Origin: Streptomyces sp. GS7
Lineage (GTDB): Bacteria > Actinomycetota > Actinomycetes > Streptomycetales > Streptomycetaceae
DNA length: 64,000 nt
NCBI RefSeq assembly: GCF_009834125.1
Contig: NZ_CP047146.1
Location: 930,001-994,000, forward strand
Reading direction: 5' to 3'
Every line of letters begins with the position of its first letter. Position 1 is the first letter of the stretch. The notes beneath the pieces are model-generated. The model saw only the letters and a list, made by a program, of their open reading frames with translations, had not been told where the DNA came from and searched no databases. Both the position numbers and the translations under genes were made by a program. Positions 52,711 through 62,810 of the stretch are shown piece after piece.

Positions 52711-54240
52711 TCAGTGGACGCTGCCCATCAGCACCTGGACCTTCTTGCGGTACATGAACACCGCGAGACCCGCGAGGGCCGCGAGTGAAGCCTGCATCGC
52801 GATGATGCCGATGCCATCGAGGCTCACGCCGGCCAGCGAGAGCAGGCCGGTGGTGCAGTCACCCGCGGTGACGGCCAGGAACCAGACGCCCATCATGCGC
52901 GAGGCGTACTTCTGCGGCGCCATCTTGGTGGTGACCGAGAGGCCGACCGGGGAGAGGCAGAGCTCACCGATGGTCTGGATCATGTAGATCGTGACCAGCC
53001 ACATCGGGGAGACCTTGGTGCCGCCGTCGGCCATGCCCATCGGGACGATGAAGACGAAGAAGGAGGCGCCGACGAGCACCAGGCCCATCGCGAACTTCAC
53101 GATGGTGTTGGGCTCACGGTTCCTGCGGGCCAGCCACAGCCACAGCCAGGCGAAGACCGGAGCCAGCGCCATCACGAAGAGCGGGTTCAGGGACTGGTAC
53201 CAGGTGGCCGAGAAGCCGAAGCCGAACAGCTTGTCCGCTGTCTTGGCGTCCGAGAAGAGCGACAGGGTCGAACCACCCTGGTCGTAGATCATCCAGAAGA
53301 TGGCGGCGGCCACGAAGAACCAGATGTAGGCGTTCATCTTGGACTGCTCGGTGCCCGAGAGTTCCTTGTCGCGCTTGATGCGGACCAGCACGGCGATCGG
53401 GATGACCAGACCGACGAGCGTCAGCGGAACCATCGCCCACTTCAGCGTGAAGGCGCCGATGGCGATCACGGCACCGTAGAAGACGGCGACGGCGGCGACC
53501 ACGAGAGCGACCTTCGTCAGGAGCGACTTGCGCTCCTCGGCGCTCAGCGGGTTCGGGACGACGTTGCTCTGAGGGCTCAGGTTCTTGGTGCCGATGAGGA
53601 ACTGGGCCAGGCCCAGGCCCATGCCGACCGCGGCGAGCGCGAAGCCCAGGTGCCAGTTGTTCTCCTTGCCGACCGTGCCGACGACGAACGGGGCCACGAA
53701 GGCGCCGAGGTTGATGCCGATGTAGAAGAGCGTGAAGCCGCCGTCGCGACGAGGGTCGTCCGGGCCGTCGTACAGGTGGCCCACCATCGTGGAGATGTTG
53801 GCCTTCAGCAGACCGGAACCGATGGCGACCAGGATGAGGCCGACGAAGAACATGGCCTGGCCCGGAACGGCCAGCGAGAAGTGACCGGCCATGATCACGA
53901 AGCCTGCGATGGCGACGGTCTTGCGGGCGCCCCAGACGCGGTCGCCGAACCAGCCGCCGGGCATGGCCATGAGGTAGACCATGGAGACGTAGACGGAGTA
54001 GATGGCCGTGGCCGTGACCGCGGTCATCGCGAGTCCGCCGCCCTGGCTGCCGGTCGCGGCATCGGCGCCGCCGGAGACCAGGTAGAACACGAGCAGGGCC
54101 CGCATGCCGTAGTAGGAGAAGCGCTCCCACATCTCGGTCATGAAGAGAGTGGCCAGACCGCGGGGGTGGCCGAAGAAGGTCTTGCCGCCGTTGGCAGGGG
54201 TTCCCTGCTGGGCAGCGTCCTTCGTCTGGCTGGACGCCAT
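52711..54240 (-). CDS. Proton-dependent oligopeptide transporter (POT/PTR, MFS)
   Basis: A 12-14 span importer of di- and tripeptides, 509 aa. The POT signature 'FMTEMWERFSYYGMRALLVF' (ExxERFxYY) is complete, followed by 'VYLMAMPGGWFGDRVWGARK' and the second signature 'GFTLFYIGINLGAFVAPFVV'. The C-terminal bundle has 'LNPLFVMALAPVFAWLWLWL', 'SPMWLVTIYMIQTIGELCLS' and 'PVGLSVTTKMAPQKYASRMM'. The ATG at 54240 begins MASSQTKDAAQQG; longer frames are not family-like. It is monocistronic and divergent from a two-component system. Peptide uptake also affects development in Streptomyces, though that role is not testable here. Confidence 0.95.
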   Translation of the reverse strand: MASSQTKDAAQQGTPANGGKTFFGHPRGLATLFMTEMWERFSYYGMRALLVFYLVSGGADAATGSQGGGLAMTAVTATAIYSVYVSMVYLMAMPGGWFGDRVWGARKTVAIAGFVIMAGHFSLAVPGQAMFFVGLILVAIGSGLLKANISTMVGHLYDGPDDPRRDGGFTLFYIGINLGAFVAPFVVGTVGKENNWHLGFALAAVGMGLGLAQFLIGTKNLSPQSNVVPNPLSAEERKSLLTKVALVVAAVAVFYGAVIAIGAFTLKWAMVPLTLVGLVIPIAVLVRIKRDKELSGTEQSKMNAYIWFFVAAAIFWMIYDQGGSTLSLFSDAKTADKLFGFGFSATWYQSLNPLFVMALAPVFAWLWLWLARRNREPNTIVKFAMGLVLVGASFFVFIVPMGMADGGTKVSPMWLVTIYMIQTIGELCLSPVGLSVTTKMAPQKYASRMMGVWFLAVTAGDCTTGLLSLAGVSLDGIGIIAMQASLAALAGLAVFMYRKKVQVLMGSVH

Positions 54241-54738
54241 GGAGGTTCCTTGCTGCTCGGGACGCCTCCGATTCGGTGTGCGCCCGGGTGGGGGATGACC
54301 GGCACCGGCGAGGCCCGGCCCCCCCACGTCCGGGAGGTTCAACACCGCACGAGCAGGCGTCGACGGGAGGCCGTACGCCGGGATCCACGCCCCCGTGCCG
54401 CGAGTGCGGCCGGCGGACCCGGTCGACAGGTCAATCACTGTGTATCGGGACTGGTGGTTCCAGACCCGCACACAACGAGGGACCAATGACGTCAGTGCCG
54501 TCACGGCCCCAGAGGTTGTGCGTTGGACGTTCGGGACACCATACGTCCGAGTAACCCGCCGTTGGAATGGGTGAGACAACGCTCACACTCGGGTCGGGAA
54601 CCGTTTGAGCCAGTGCATCGATCATGCGCGCCCGCACCCGCGCAGCTCAGGAGCGCGAACGGGCGCGCGGCCCGCCCGCTGTCGCCCATCCGTGCTGGTC
54701 CGCCCCTCGGTGTCGGCACATCGGACTACCATCGGCCC
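54241..54738. other. Divergent region between POT transporter and response regulator
   Basis: A 498-base gap with promoters for both directions expected; no protein gene supported. It contains GTGAGACAACGCTCACAC near 54569-54586 (a GTGAG/CTCAC palindrome, GTGAG-acaacg-CTCAC), a possible operator. Confidence 0.45.
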
Positions 54739-55419
<681 letters not shown>

Positions 55420-55425
55420 GGGCCC

Positions 55426-56673
55426 GTGCGCCGCCGACTGATCAACTCCACGCTCGCCGTGGTACTCGTCGTCATCGCCGTCTTCGGCGTCTCCCTGGTG
55501 ATCGTCGAGACCCGCACGATCCAGTCCGGCGCACAGGAGAGCGTGCAGTCCGAGGCGGTCCGCCTGGTCGGGATAGTGGAGAGCCGGCTGGGCAGCAACG
55601 AGAAGATCACCCCGGAAATCCTCTCCGAGCAGATCACCGCCAACCGGTACGCCGAGATCAAGGTGCCCGGCAAGGCGAAGATCGAGATCGGGGCCCGGCC
55701 GTCCGGCGACGTGATCGAGTCGCAGGTGCGCGGTGACCAGGGCGAGTCGGTCGTCGTCCAGGAGTCCCGCTCCACGGTCAGCGCGGAGATCGGCCGGACG
55801 CTGCTGGTCATCCTGGCCGTCGCCCTGCTGGCGATCCTCGCGGCGGTGGTGCTGGCCGTCCGCCAGGCCCGCCGGCTGACCGCGCCGCTCACCGACCTCG
55901 CGGAGACCGCCGAGCGGCTGGGCTCCGGCGACCCGCGCCCCCGCCACCGCCGCTACGGCGTCCAGGAGCTGGACCGGGTCGCCGATGTGCTGGACGCCAG
56001 CGCCGAGCGGATCGCCCGCATGCTGACCGCCGAGCGGCGGCTGGCCGCCGACGCCTCGCACCAGCTGCGCACCCCGCTGACCGCGCTGTCCATGCGCCTG
56101 GAGGAGATCACCCTCACCGACGATCCGGAGACCGTGAAGGAAGAGGCCACCATCGCGCTGGCCCAGGTGGAGCGGCTGACGGACGTGGTCCAGCGGCTGC
56201 TGACCAACTCCCGCGACCCGCGCAGCGGCTCGGCGGTCGCCTTCGACCTGGACGAGGTCGTCAAGCAGCAGATCGAGGAGTGGCGCCCGGCCTACCGCAG
56301 CGCCGGACGCGCTATCGTCCGCTCCGGCAAGAAGGAGCTGCGGGCCGTCGGTACCCCCGGCGCGGTCGCCCAGGTGCTGGCCACCCTCATCGAGAACTCC
56401 CTGATGCACGGCGCCGGCACGGTCGCGCTGCGCACCCGCGTCACCGGCAACCAAGCCGTCGTCGAGGTCACCGACGCCGGCCCCGGGGTACCGCCGGACC
56501 TCGGCTCGCGGGTCTTCGAGCGGACCGTCTCCGGCCGCAACTCCACGGGCCTGGGGCTCGCCGTCGCCCGCGACCTGGCGGAGGCGGACGGCGGCCGTCT
56601 GGAGCTGCTCCAGCAGCATCCGCCGGTCTTCGCGCTGTTCCTGGCACGGGAGGCGGAGCCCACCGAGGAGTGA
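55426..56673 (+). CDS. Sensor histidine kinase
   Basis: Membrane kinase of 415 aa. Two spans ('LAVVLVVIAVFGVSLVIVET' and 'LLVILAVALLAILAAVVLAV') flank an extracytoplasmic sensor of about 100 residues. HAMP ('RQARRLTAPLTDLAETAERL') is followed by HisKA 'RRLAADASHQLRTPLTALSM' (phospho-His), N-box 'QVLATLIENSLMHGAGTVAL', and G boxes 'VVEVTDAGPGVPPDLGSRVF' and 'NSTGLGLAVARDLAEADGGR'. The GTG start at 55426 gives a MRRRLINSTLAVVL membrane N-terminus. It is the cognate kinase of the preceding OmpR regulator. The gene ends 8 bases before the convergent GtrA gene. Confidence 0.95.
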   Translation: MRRRLINSTLAVVLVVIAVFGVSLVIVETRTIQSGAQESVQSEAVRLVGIVESRLGSNEKITPEILSEQITANRYAEIKVPGKAKIEIGARPSGDVIESQVRGDQGESVVVQESRSTVSAEIGRTLLVILAVALLAILAAVVLAVRQARRLTAPLTDLAETAERLGSGDPRPRHRRYGVQELDRVADVLDASAERIARMLTAERRLAADASHQLRTPLTALSMRLEEITLTDDPETVKEEATIALAQVERLTDVVQRLLTNSRDPRSGSAVAFDLDEVVKQQIEEWRPAYRSAGRAIVRSGKKELRAVGTPGAVAQVLATLIENSLMHGAGTVALRTRVTGNQAVVEVTDAGPGVPPDLGSRVFERTVSGRNSTGLGLAVARDLAEADGGRLELLQQHPPVFALFLAREAEPTEE

Positions 56674-56681
56674 GCCCGGAC

Positions 56682-57188
56682 CTACTTGCGCACGCCGCTC
56701 GGCAGCTGCGCGTCGTCGGTCAGGAAGGACTCCGCGGTCTCCACGGCCTCGCGGGCCGGCAGCCCCCGGAAGACCCAGGTGCGGTAGGACCAGAAGCGGA
56801 AGAGCGTGGCGATCCCGATGCCGAGGAACTTGAAGAAGTTGCTCTGCAGCGGGCTGTCCCAGTCGAATCCGTACGTCGCGGTGTACAGGATGCCGTTCTC
56901 GATGACCAGGCCGATCACGCTGAACAGCAGGAAGAGCGTCAGCTCCTTGGTGCGCCCCTGCTTGTCGCGGTCCCGGTAGGCGAAGTAGCGGTAGCCGACG
57001 TAGTTGGTGGCGGTGGCCACCACCGTCGCGACGATGCTCGCCCGCACGACGGGGATCTCGGTCAGATGCCGGACGACGTTGAAGACCGCGAAGTTCACCA
57101 CGACCCCGGCGCCGCCGACGGCGCCGAACTTCACGACCTCCTGGACGAGCGCAGCCAGCCTCGATCGCAGTGGGCTCCGTTCACTCAT
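56682..57188 (-). CDS. GtrA-family membrane protein
   Basis: A 168-aa membrane protein with four spans ('VKFGAVGGAGVVVNFAVFNV', 'ASIVATVVATATNYVGYRYF', 'LTLFLLFSVIGLVIENGILY', 'FFKFLGIGIATLFRFWSYRT'). The 'FGAVGG.GVVVNF' start and 'RFWSYRTWVF' end identify the GtrA/DPMS-like family, thought to help move polyprenyl-phosphate-linked sugars across the membrane during wall or surface polysaccharide synthesis. The ATG at 57188 is next to a divergent gap. No paired glycosyltransferase is adjacent; the UDP-glucose dehydrogenase 4 kb away is the nearest sugar gene. Confidence 0.92.
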   Translation of the reverse strand: MSERSPLRSRLAALVQEVVKFGAVGGAGVVVNFAVFNVVRHLTEIPVVRASIVATVVATATNYVGYRYFAYRDRDKQGRTKELTLFLLFSVIGLVIENGILYTATYGFDWDSPLQSNFFKFLGIGIATLFRFWSYRTWVFRGLPAREAVETAESFLTDDAQLPSGVRK

Positions 57189-57287
57189 GGTGATCGTCCA
57201 GCTCCCTGTCGTGGGCGGTGTGTGGCCGGCGGCCCGGTACGCACCCTCACTCTAACCACGCCCGGCGGACCGTGGTGCCGGGGGCCG

Positions 57288-57728
57288 TCAGTCCACCGTC
57301 ACGCGGAAGTTCACCGTACGGGTGCCCGGCTCGTCCACCGCGCCGGTGGCGCAGCGCCGGCAGTGCAGCAGCCGCAGGTCGGTACGCCCCGCGCGCACGG
57401 CGCGGAAGCCCAGCTCGCGGGTGCCGCCGGCGCCGGACGCCGGATGGCCCGGTTCCGCGTCCGGGTCGGTGCGCTCGCCGGTGGCCTCCAGAACGGCCGG
57501 ATCCGGACGGGGGGCGGCGATGATCCAGTGGTAGCCGTCGCCGGGGTCGTCCGGGACCGCGATGGTGAAGCGGTCCCCGGCGGAGACCGAGATCTCGCTG
57601 TCGCCGGGGCGGTAGACCGCCGGCCCGGACAGCTCGCTGACCACGGAATACAGGGCGATCAGCAGCGCGACGACCGCCATCGCGATCACCAGCGGCCGGG
57701 AGTCCCGCGCTATGTCACCGTTCTCCAT
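57288..57728 (-). CDS. Membrane-anchored chagasin-like (I42) protein
   Basis: A 146-aa protein with an N-terminal span ('PLVIAMAVVALLIALYSVVS') followed by an extracytoplasmic beta domain. 'GDRFTIAVPDDPGDGYHWII' matches the I42 L2 loop (GY-x-W), and 'GAGGTRELGFRAVRAGRTDL' the L4 region, but the third inhibitory loop (RPW/F) reads 'LLHCRRCATGAVDEPG', so cysteine-protease inhibition is uncertain. 'CRRC' could bind metal or form a disulfide. The ATG at 57728 is used. It sits upstream of GtrA on the same strand with a 99-base gap. Confidence 0.78.
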   Translation of the reverse strand: MENGDIARDSRPLVIAMAVVALLIALYSVVSELSGPAVYRPGDSEISVSAGDRFTIAVPDDPGDGYHWIIAAPRPDPAVLEATGERTDPDAEPGHPASGAGGTRELGFRAVRAGRTDLRLLHCRRCATGAVDEPGTRTVNFRVTVD

Positions 57729-57900
57729 CCGGCATCCCCCTCCGCCGGGCAGCAGCCCGGCACCCGTCCTCGCTCCGAGCCGGCCCTTCGCCGCCGCGGG
57801 TCCGCAACGGCGCATGGCCGGCGATCTTCGAACGTCTGCGCTCGGAGGATCCTCCAAGCCCGGAGTCGGGGCGGCTCTGCCGTGCGGCTACCCTGGGGGC

Positions 57901-59106
57901 GTGACGTTCCCGGTAGTCGGCATGGTCGGCGGCGGTCAGCTCGCCCGTATGACCCACGAGGCGGGTATCCCCCTCGGCATCAGATTCAAGCTCCTCAGCG
58001 ATACCCCGCAGGACTCGGCGGCCCAGGTGGTCAGCGAGGTCGTCATCGGCGACTACCGCGACCTGGACACGCTGCGCGCCTTCGCGCAGGGCTGTGACGT
58101 GGTCACCTTCGATCACGAGCACGTACCCACCGAGCACTTGCGGGCGTTGGAGGCCGACGGCATTCCCGTGCGGCCCGGCCCCGACGCGCTGGTGCACGCC
58201 CAGGACAAGGGCGTGATGCGCGCCGGACTGGACGCCATCGGCGTCCCCTGCCCGCGCCACCGCATCGTGGCCGACCCCGCCGACGTCGAGCGCTTCGCGG
58301 CCGAAATCAGCGGGGGCGGCGCGGAGCGCCTCGATGAGGGGCGGTGGCCGGGTGGCGGGTCGGGCGGATTTCCCGTGGTCCTCAAGACCGTCCGCGGGGG
58401 CTATGACGGCAAGGGAGTCTGGGTCGTACGATCCTCCAAGGAGGCGGCCGAGCCGTTCCTCGCCGGGGTGCCCGTCCTGGCGGAGGAGAAGGTCCCCTTC
58501 GTCCGGGAACTTGCCGCCAACGTCGTCCGCTCACCGCACGGCCAGGCCGTCGCCTACCCGGTCGTCGAGTCCATCCAGGTCGACGGCGTCTGCGACACCG
58601 TCATCGCCCCGGCGCCCGGCCTCTCCGACGAACTCTCCACGCACGCCCAGCAGCTCGCGCTGCGGATCGCCGACGAACTGGGCGTCGTCGGGCACCTCGC
58701 GGTCGAGCTGTTCGAGGTCCGCGACGCCGACGGCGCACCCGCCGTCCTCGTCAACGAACTCGCGATGCGCCCGCACAATTCCGGTCACTGGACCCAGGAC
58801 GGCGCGATCACCTCGCAGTTCGCCAACCACGTCCGCGCCGTCCTCGACCTCCCGCTCGGCGACCCCCGCCCGCGCGCCCCCTGGACGGTGATGGCCAACG
58901 TCCTCGGCGGCGACTATCCCGACATGTACTCCGCGTACCTGCATTGCATGGCACGCGACCCGCAGTTGAAGATTCACATGTACGGAAAGGACGTGAAGCC
59001 GGGCCGCAAGGTCGGCCACGTCAACACTTACGGCGACGACCTGGCCGACGTGCGCGAGCGCGCCGCGCACGCCGCCGGCTACCTGCGAGGAACAATCACA
59101 GAATGA
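57901..59106 (+). CDS. purK: N5-carboxyaminoimidazole ribonucleotide synthase
   Basis: Purine biosynthesis enzyme that carboxylates AIR with ATP and bicarbonate; ATP-grasp fold, 401 aa. '[20 protein letters not shown]' is the N-terminal signature, '[18 protein letters not shown]' and '[20 protein letters not shown]' define the fold, and '[20 protein letters not shown]' is the ATP-binding loop, with '[13 protein letters not shown]' and '[20 protein letters not shown]' at the catalytic end. The GTG at 57901 follows GC-rich sequence. Its TGA overlaps the purE ATG (ATGA), so the pair is coupled. Confidence 0.97.
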   Translation: MTFPVVGMVGGGQLARMTHEAGIPLGIRFKLLSDTPQDSAAQVVSEVVIGDYRDLDTLRAFAQGCDVVTFDHEHVPTEHLRALEADGIPVRPGPDALVHAQDKGVMRAGLDAIGVPCPRHRIVADPADVERFAAEISGGGAERLDEGRWPGGGSGGFPVVLKTVRGGYDGKGVWVVRSSKEAAEPFLAGVPVLAEEKVPFVRELAANVVRSPHGQAVAYPVVESIQVDGVCDTVIAPAPGLSDELSTHAQQLALRIADELGVVGHLAVELFEVRDADGAPAVLVNELAMRPHNSGHWTQDGAITSQFANHVRAVLDLPLGDPRPRAPWTVMANVLGGDYPDMYSAYLHCMARDPQLKIHMYGKDVKPGRKVGHVNTYGDDLADVRERAAHAAGYLRGTITE

Positions 59107-59729
59107 CCGCACCGGCCCGCCCGTCGCCCGACCTTCCCCAAGCTCTCAACTCCGTTCGAGCAGGGGAGACCCCATTCCCCTCGACGAGCGCTGACGCGCG
59201 TCCCTCTTGTCTCGTCGGCATCGTCATGGGTTCCGACTCCGACTGGCCCGTCATGGAGGCCGCCGCCCAGGCCCTCGACGAGTTCGAGATCCGCTACGAG
59301 GTCGACGTGGTCTCGGCGCACCGCATGCCGCACGAGATGATCACGTACGGCGAGGAGGCGGCCGGCCGCGGCCTCAAGGCGATCATCGCCGGCGCCGGCG
59401 GCGCCGCCCACCTCCCCGGCATGCTCGCCTCCGTCACCCCGCTGCCGGTCATCGGCGTCCCCGTCCCGCTCAAGTACCTCGACGGCATGGACTCCCTCCT
59501 CTCCATCGTGCAGATGCCGGCCGGTGTGCCGGTCGCCACCGTCTCGGTCGGCGGCGCCCGCAACGCCGGACTGCTCGCGGCCCGTATCCTCGGCGCCCAC
59601 GACCCCGAACTCCTCTCCCGTATGCGGGACTTCCAGCAGGAGCTGAACGACCAGGCCACCGAGAAGGGCAAGCGGCTGCGCAACAAGGTCGCGAAGACCG
59701 GCGGCTTCGGCTTCGGGGGCAAGAAGTGA
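59103..59729 (+). CDS. purE: N5-carboxyaminoimidazole ribonucleotide mutase with repeat-encoded N-terminal extension
   Basis: Isomerises N5-CAIR to CAIR; 208 aa. The catalytic core '[20 protein letters not shown]', '[20 protein letters not shown]' and '[20 protein letters not shown]' is intact. The first 36 residues are an extension not found in E. coli PurE, and residues about 9-27 are encoded by a dispersed 53-bp hairpin repeat (59129-59181). The ATG at 59103 overlaps the purK stop and is the only good start, since the next ATG (59226) falls inside the first strand. The dipeptidase gene overlaps the 3' end (GTGA). Confidence 0.95.
   Translation: MTAPARPSPDLPQALNSVRAGETPFPSTSADARPSCLVGIVMGSDSDWPVMEAAAQALDEFEIRYEVDVVSAHRMPHEMITYGEEAAGRGLKAIIAGAGGAAHLPGMLASVTPLPVIGVPVPLKYLDGMDSLLSIVQMPAGVPVATVSVGGARNAGLLAARILGAHDPELLSRMRDFQQELNDQATEKGKRLRNKVAKTGGFGFGGKK
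59129..59181 (+). repeat. Dispersed hairpin repeat, copy A, inside purE
   Basis: A 53-bp sequence with core CTCTCAACTCCGTTCGAGCA, flanked by CCCCAAG and GGGGAGACCCC, forms an imperfect stem (CCCC..GCTC with GAGC.GGGG). It is present again, reversed, at 62811-62864 with one inserted base and one substitution. It is read through in the purE frame. Confidence 0.88.
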
Positions 59730-60898
59730 CGGCCGCCCGGGACGCCGCCCGGGAACTGCTGGCCGAGTGGCCGGTCGTCGACGGCCACAACGACCTCCCC
59801 TGGGCCCTGCGCGAACAGGTCCGCTACGACCTCGACCGGCGCGATGTCGCCACCGACCAGAGCGCCAGCCTGCACACCGACATCCCGCGGCTGCGGGCCG
59901 GCGGGGTCGGCGCGCAGTTCTGGTCGGTGTACGTCCGCTCCGACTACACCGGCGACCACGCCGTCAGCGCCACCCTCGAACAGATCGACGCGGTACGGCA
60001 GTTGACCGACCGCTACGCCGCCGACCTGGCGCCCGCGCGGACCGCCGACGACATGGAGGCCGCGCGCGCCCAGGGCCGCATCGCCTCCCTCATGGGAGCC
60101 GAGGGCGGCCACTCCATCAACAACTCGCTCGCCACCCTGCGCGCGTTCCACGACCTCGGCGTCCGCTACATGACGCTGACCCACAACGACAACAACGACT
60201 GGGCGGACTCGGCGACCGACGAGCCGCGCCACCACGGCCTGTCGGCGTTCGGCGAAGAGGTCGTCCGCGAGATGAACCGCTGCGGGATGCTCGTCGACCT
60301 CTCGCACGTCTCCCCGGACACCATGCGCGACGCGCTCCGCGTCAGCACCGCGCCGGTGATCTTCTCGCACTCCTCCGCCCGCGCCGTCTGCGACCACCCG
60401 CGCAACATCCCCGACGACGTCCTGGCCCAACTGCCCGCCAACGGCGGGGTCGCGATGGCCACCTTCGTCCCGAAGTTCGTGCTGCCCGCCGCCGTCGCGT
60501 GGACGCTGCGCGCCGACGAGAACATGCGCGCGCACGGCCTGCACCACCTCGACACCACCGAGGCGGGCATGGCGGTCCAGCGCGCCTTCGAGGCCGCGAA
60601 CCCGCGGCCGACGGCCACCGCGGCCACCGTCGCCGACCACCTCGACCACATGCGAGAGGTCGCCGGCATCGACCACATCGGCATCGGCGGCGACTTCGAC
60701 GGCACCGCCTTCACCCCCGCCGACCTGGCCGACGTCGCGAGCTACCCGAATCTCATCGCCGAACTCCTGGACCGTAAGTGGTCGGCGGCCGACCTGGCCA
60801 AGCTGACCTGGCAGAACGCGGTCCGTGCGTTGCGCGCGGCGGAGGACGTCTCCCACGAGGAACGGAAGCTGCGCGGGCCTTCCAACGCCACCATCTGA
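59726..60898 (+). CDS. Membrane dipeptidase (M19 family)
   Basis: Zinc dipeptidase of 390 aa, renal-dipeptidase fold. Metal and catalytic residues are in '[20 protein letters not shown]' (HxD), '[20 protein letters not shown]' (Glu), '[20 protein letters not shown]' (His), '[20 protein letters not shown]' (His) and '[20 protein letters not shown]' (Asp). The GTG at 59726 overlaps the purE stop, giving a purK-purE-dipeptidase operon. There is no signal peptide, so it is likely cytoplasmic and may process dipeptides, including D-amino-acid-containing ones. The link to purine synthesis is positional only. Confidence 0.94.
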   Translation: MTAARDAARELLAEWPVVDGHNDLPWALREQVRYDLDRRDVATDQSASLHTDIPRLRAGGVGAQFWSVYVRSDYTGDHAVSATLEQIDAVRQLTDRYAADLAPARTADDMEAARAQGRIASLMGAEGGHSINNSLATLRAFHDLGVRYMTLTHNDNNDWADSATDEPRHHGLSAFGEEVVREMNRCGMLVDLSHVSPDTMRDALRVSTAPVIFSHSSARAVCDHPRNIPDDVLAQLPANGGVAMATFVPKFVLPAAVAWTLRADENMRAHGLHHLDTTEAGMAVQRAFEAANPRPTATAATVADHLDHMREVAGIDHIGIGGDFDGTAFTPADLADVASYPNLIAELLDRKWSAADLAKLTWQNAVRALRAAEDVSHEERKLRGPSNATI

Positions 60899-60913
60899 GC
60901 CGATGGGGCCCGC

Positions 60914-61098
60914 CCCACGTGTTCGGCTTTCCCGCCGTGGGGGTTCGCGTGTTTGCGCCTTCGGCGCGGGGTGTTGTCCGCTGCGCGGGGCTGTCGGGGT
61001 GCGGTGGCGGTCCTCCGGGGGTGGTGTGCAGGACTGCTGCGCTTTACGTCCTGCACACCACCCCCTCCGGCCCGCCCCCTCCCGTGGAGGGGTGGGAG
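60914..61098 (+). repeat. 185-bp 3'-flanking element, copy 1, with conserved-loop hairpin
   Basis: Copy 1 follows the dipeptidase stop by 16 bases. It has a 17-bp perfect stem (61018-61034 with 61048-61064) with a 13-base loop TGCTGCGCTTTAC. It aligns over its whole length with the reverse complement of 61217-61398. Shared blocks include GCTGCGCGGGGCTGTCGGG and CTCCGGCCCGCCCCCTCCCG. No protein gene is credible here despite open frames on both strands. Confidence 0.85.
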
Positions 61099-61216
61099 AA
61101 AACCGCTGGGTGGGAACTGGGGCCGGTGGTCCCCTGACGGCCCTCTCCTCTTGAGCGGCCACCCCTCAACCCACAACGCAGCCTGACCCACTCACCCGAA
61201 CCACCAACCACCTGAT

Positions 61217-61398
61217 CTCCCACCCACCCAACGGGAGGGGGCGGGCCGGAGGGGCTGGGTGTCCGGACGTAAAGCGAAGCAGTCCGGACACCCTGCCCCG
61301 CAAGACCGTCACCGCACCCGACAGCCCCGCGCAGCGGCCCCGCCCGCCGCAGGCGAAACGGCGAAACACCCCCACGGCGGGCCAGCCGACAACGTGGG
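61217..61398 (-). repeat. 185-bp 3'-flanking element, copy 2, inverted
   Basis: Read on the minus strand, this copy begins 26 bases after the UDP-glucose dehydrogenase stop. It has a 12-bp perfect stem (61257-61268 with 61282-61293) and the loop TGCTTCGCTTTAC (12/13 identical to copy 1). The stem sequence differs from copy 1 in both arms so that pairing is kept. The 118 bases between the copies are unmatched. Confidence 0.85.
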
Positions 61399-61423
61399 AA
61401 GCAGGCAAAGCGCAGCGGAACCG

Positions 61424-62764
61424 CTAGGCGGACGGGCGCCCCATCGCCCGATAGACCCACCCCGCCTTACGCCACAGCGCAGCGTCCAACGCATTGCGGC
61501 CGTCGAGGATGCGGCGTTCGCCGGCGACCTCGGCCAGCTTCGCCGGGTCCAGTTCGCGGAACTCGCGCCACTCCGTCAGGTGCAGCACGACATGCGCACC
61601 GCGCACCGCCTCCAGTGCGCTCGTCGTGTAGCCGAGGGTCGGGAAGACCCTCTTCGCGTTCGCCATGCCCTTGGGGTCGTAGACGGTGACCTGGCCGCCC
61701 TGGAGGTGGATCTGGCCGGCGACGTTGAGCGCGGGGGAGTCGCGGACGTCGTCCGAGTCCGGCTTGAAGGTCGCGCCGAGGACGGCGACCCGCTTGCCGA
61801 GGAAGCCGCCGCCCACCGCGTCGCGGGCCATCTCGACCATGTGGCCGCGGCGCCGCATGTTGATCGAGTCGATCTCGCGCAGGAACGTCAGGGCCTGGTC
61901 CACGCCCAGTTCGCCGGCGCGGGCCATGAAAGCCCGCAGGTCCTTGGGGAGGCAGCCGCCGCCGAAGCCGATGCCGGCGCGCAGGAACTTCTTGCCGATC
62001 CGCTCGTCGTAGCCGATCGCCTCGGCCAGCTTCGCCACGTCGGCGTCGGCCGCCTCGCACACCTCGGCCATGGCGTTGATGAACGAGATCTTGGTCGCCA
62101 GGAAGGAGTTGGCGGAGGTCTTGACGAGTTCGGCGGTCGGGTAGTCCGTGACGACGAACGGCGCGCCCTCGGCGACCGGCGTCGTGTACACCTCACGCAG
62201 CAGCGCCTCGGCCCGCTCGCTCGTGACGCCGACCACGATCCGGTCCGGGTGCAGGGTGTCCTGGACGGCGAACCCCTCGCGCAGGAACTCCGGGTTCCAC
62301 GCCAGCTCGGCGTCCGCGCCGGCCGGGGCGTTGGCCGCCAGCCGCTCGGCGAGCCGGGCCGCGCTGCCCACCGGTACCGTCGACTTGCCGACCACCAGTG
62401 CGGGCCGGGTCAGATGCGGCGCCAGCGCGTCGAAGGCGGACTCGACGTAGGACATGTCGCAGGCGTACTCGCCGTGCTTCTGCGGGGTGTTCACGCAGAC
62501 GAAGTGGATGTCGCCGAACGCGCCGACCTCCTCGTAGGAGGTGGTGAAGCGCAGCCGGCCGGTGGAGCCCTCGATCCCGGCGACGTGGCGGCGCAGCAGT
62601 TCCTCCAGACCGGGCTCGTACATCGGGACCTCGCCCCGGCGGAGCATCTCGATCTTCTCCGGCAGCACGTCCAGCCCGAGCACCTCGTAACCCAGCTCGG
62701 CCATCGCGGCGGCGTGGGTGGCACCGAGGTAGCCGGTGCCGATCACGGTGATCTTGAGGGCCAT
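61424..62764 (-). CDS. UDP-glucose 6-dehydrogenase (UDP-glucose/GDP-mannose dehydrogenase family)
   Basis: NAD-dependent oxidation of UDP-glucose to UDP-glucuronate; 446 aa. The N-terminal Rossmann motif 'ITVIGTGYLGATHAAAMAEL' and 'MYEPGLEELLRRHVAG' are followed by 'VGKSTVPVGSAARLAERLAA', 'ELAWNPEFLREGFAVQDTLH', 'SANSFLATKISFINAMAEVC' with the Lys, and the active Cys in 'FGGGCLPKDLRAFMARA'. 'LGATFKPDSDDVRDSPALNV' marks the C-terminal domain. The ATG at 62764 starts MALKITVIG. A second copy of the dispersed hairpin repeat lies in its leader. It supplies UDP-glucuronate for polysaccharides or glycosylated products. Confidence 0.95.
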   Translation of the reverse strand: MALKITVIGTGYLGATHAAAMAELGYEVLGLDVLPEKIEMLRRGEVPMYEPGLEELLRRHVAGIEGSTGRLRFTTSYEEVGAFGDIHFVCVNTPQKHGEYACDMSYVESAFDALAPHLTRPALVVGKSTVPVGSAARLAERLAANAPAGADAELAWNPEFLREGFAVQDTLHPDRIVVGVTSERAEALLREVYTTPVAEGAPFVVTDYPTAELVKTSANSFLATKISFINAMAEVCEAADADVAKLAEAIGYDERIGKKFLRAGIGFGGGCLPKDLRAFMARAGELGVDQALTFLREIDSINMRRRGHMVEMARDAVGGGFLGKRVAVLGATFKPDSDDVRDSPALNVAGQIHLQGGQVTVYDPKGMANAKRVFPTLGYTTSALEAVRGAHVVLHLTEWREFRELDPAKLAEVAGERRILDGRNALDAALWRKAGWVYRAMGRPSA

Positions 62765-62810
62765 GCGGGGGCTCCAAACAGATGGTTGCGGCGCGGAGCG
62801 CCGACGTTGA

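Noticed and set aside
60742..61460. Several open frames of 75-150 codons on both strands between dipeptidase and UDP-glucose dehydrogenase
   Set aside because: They arise from the inverted repeat pair, have Arg/Pro-rich non-family sequence, and do not have consistent codon bias or ribosome sites.
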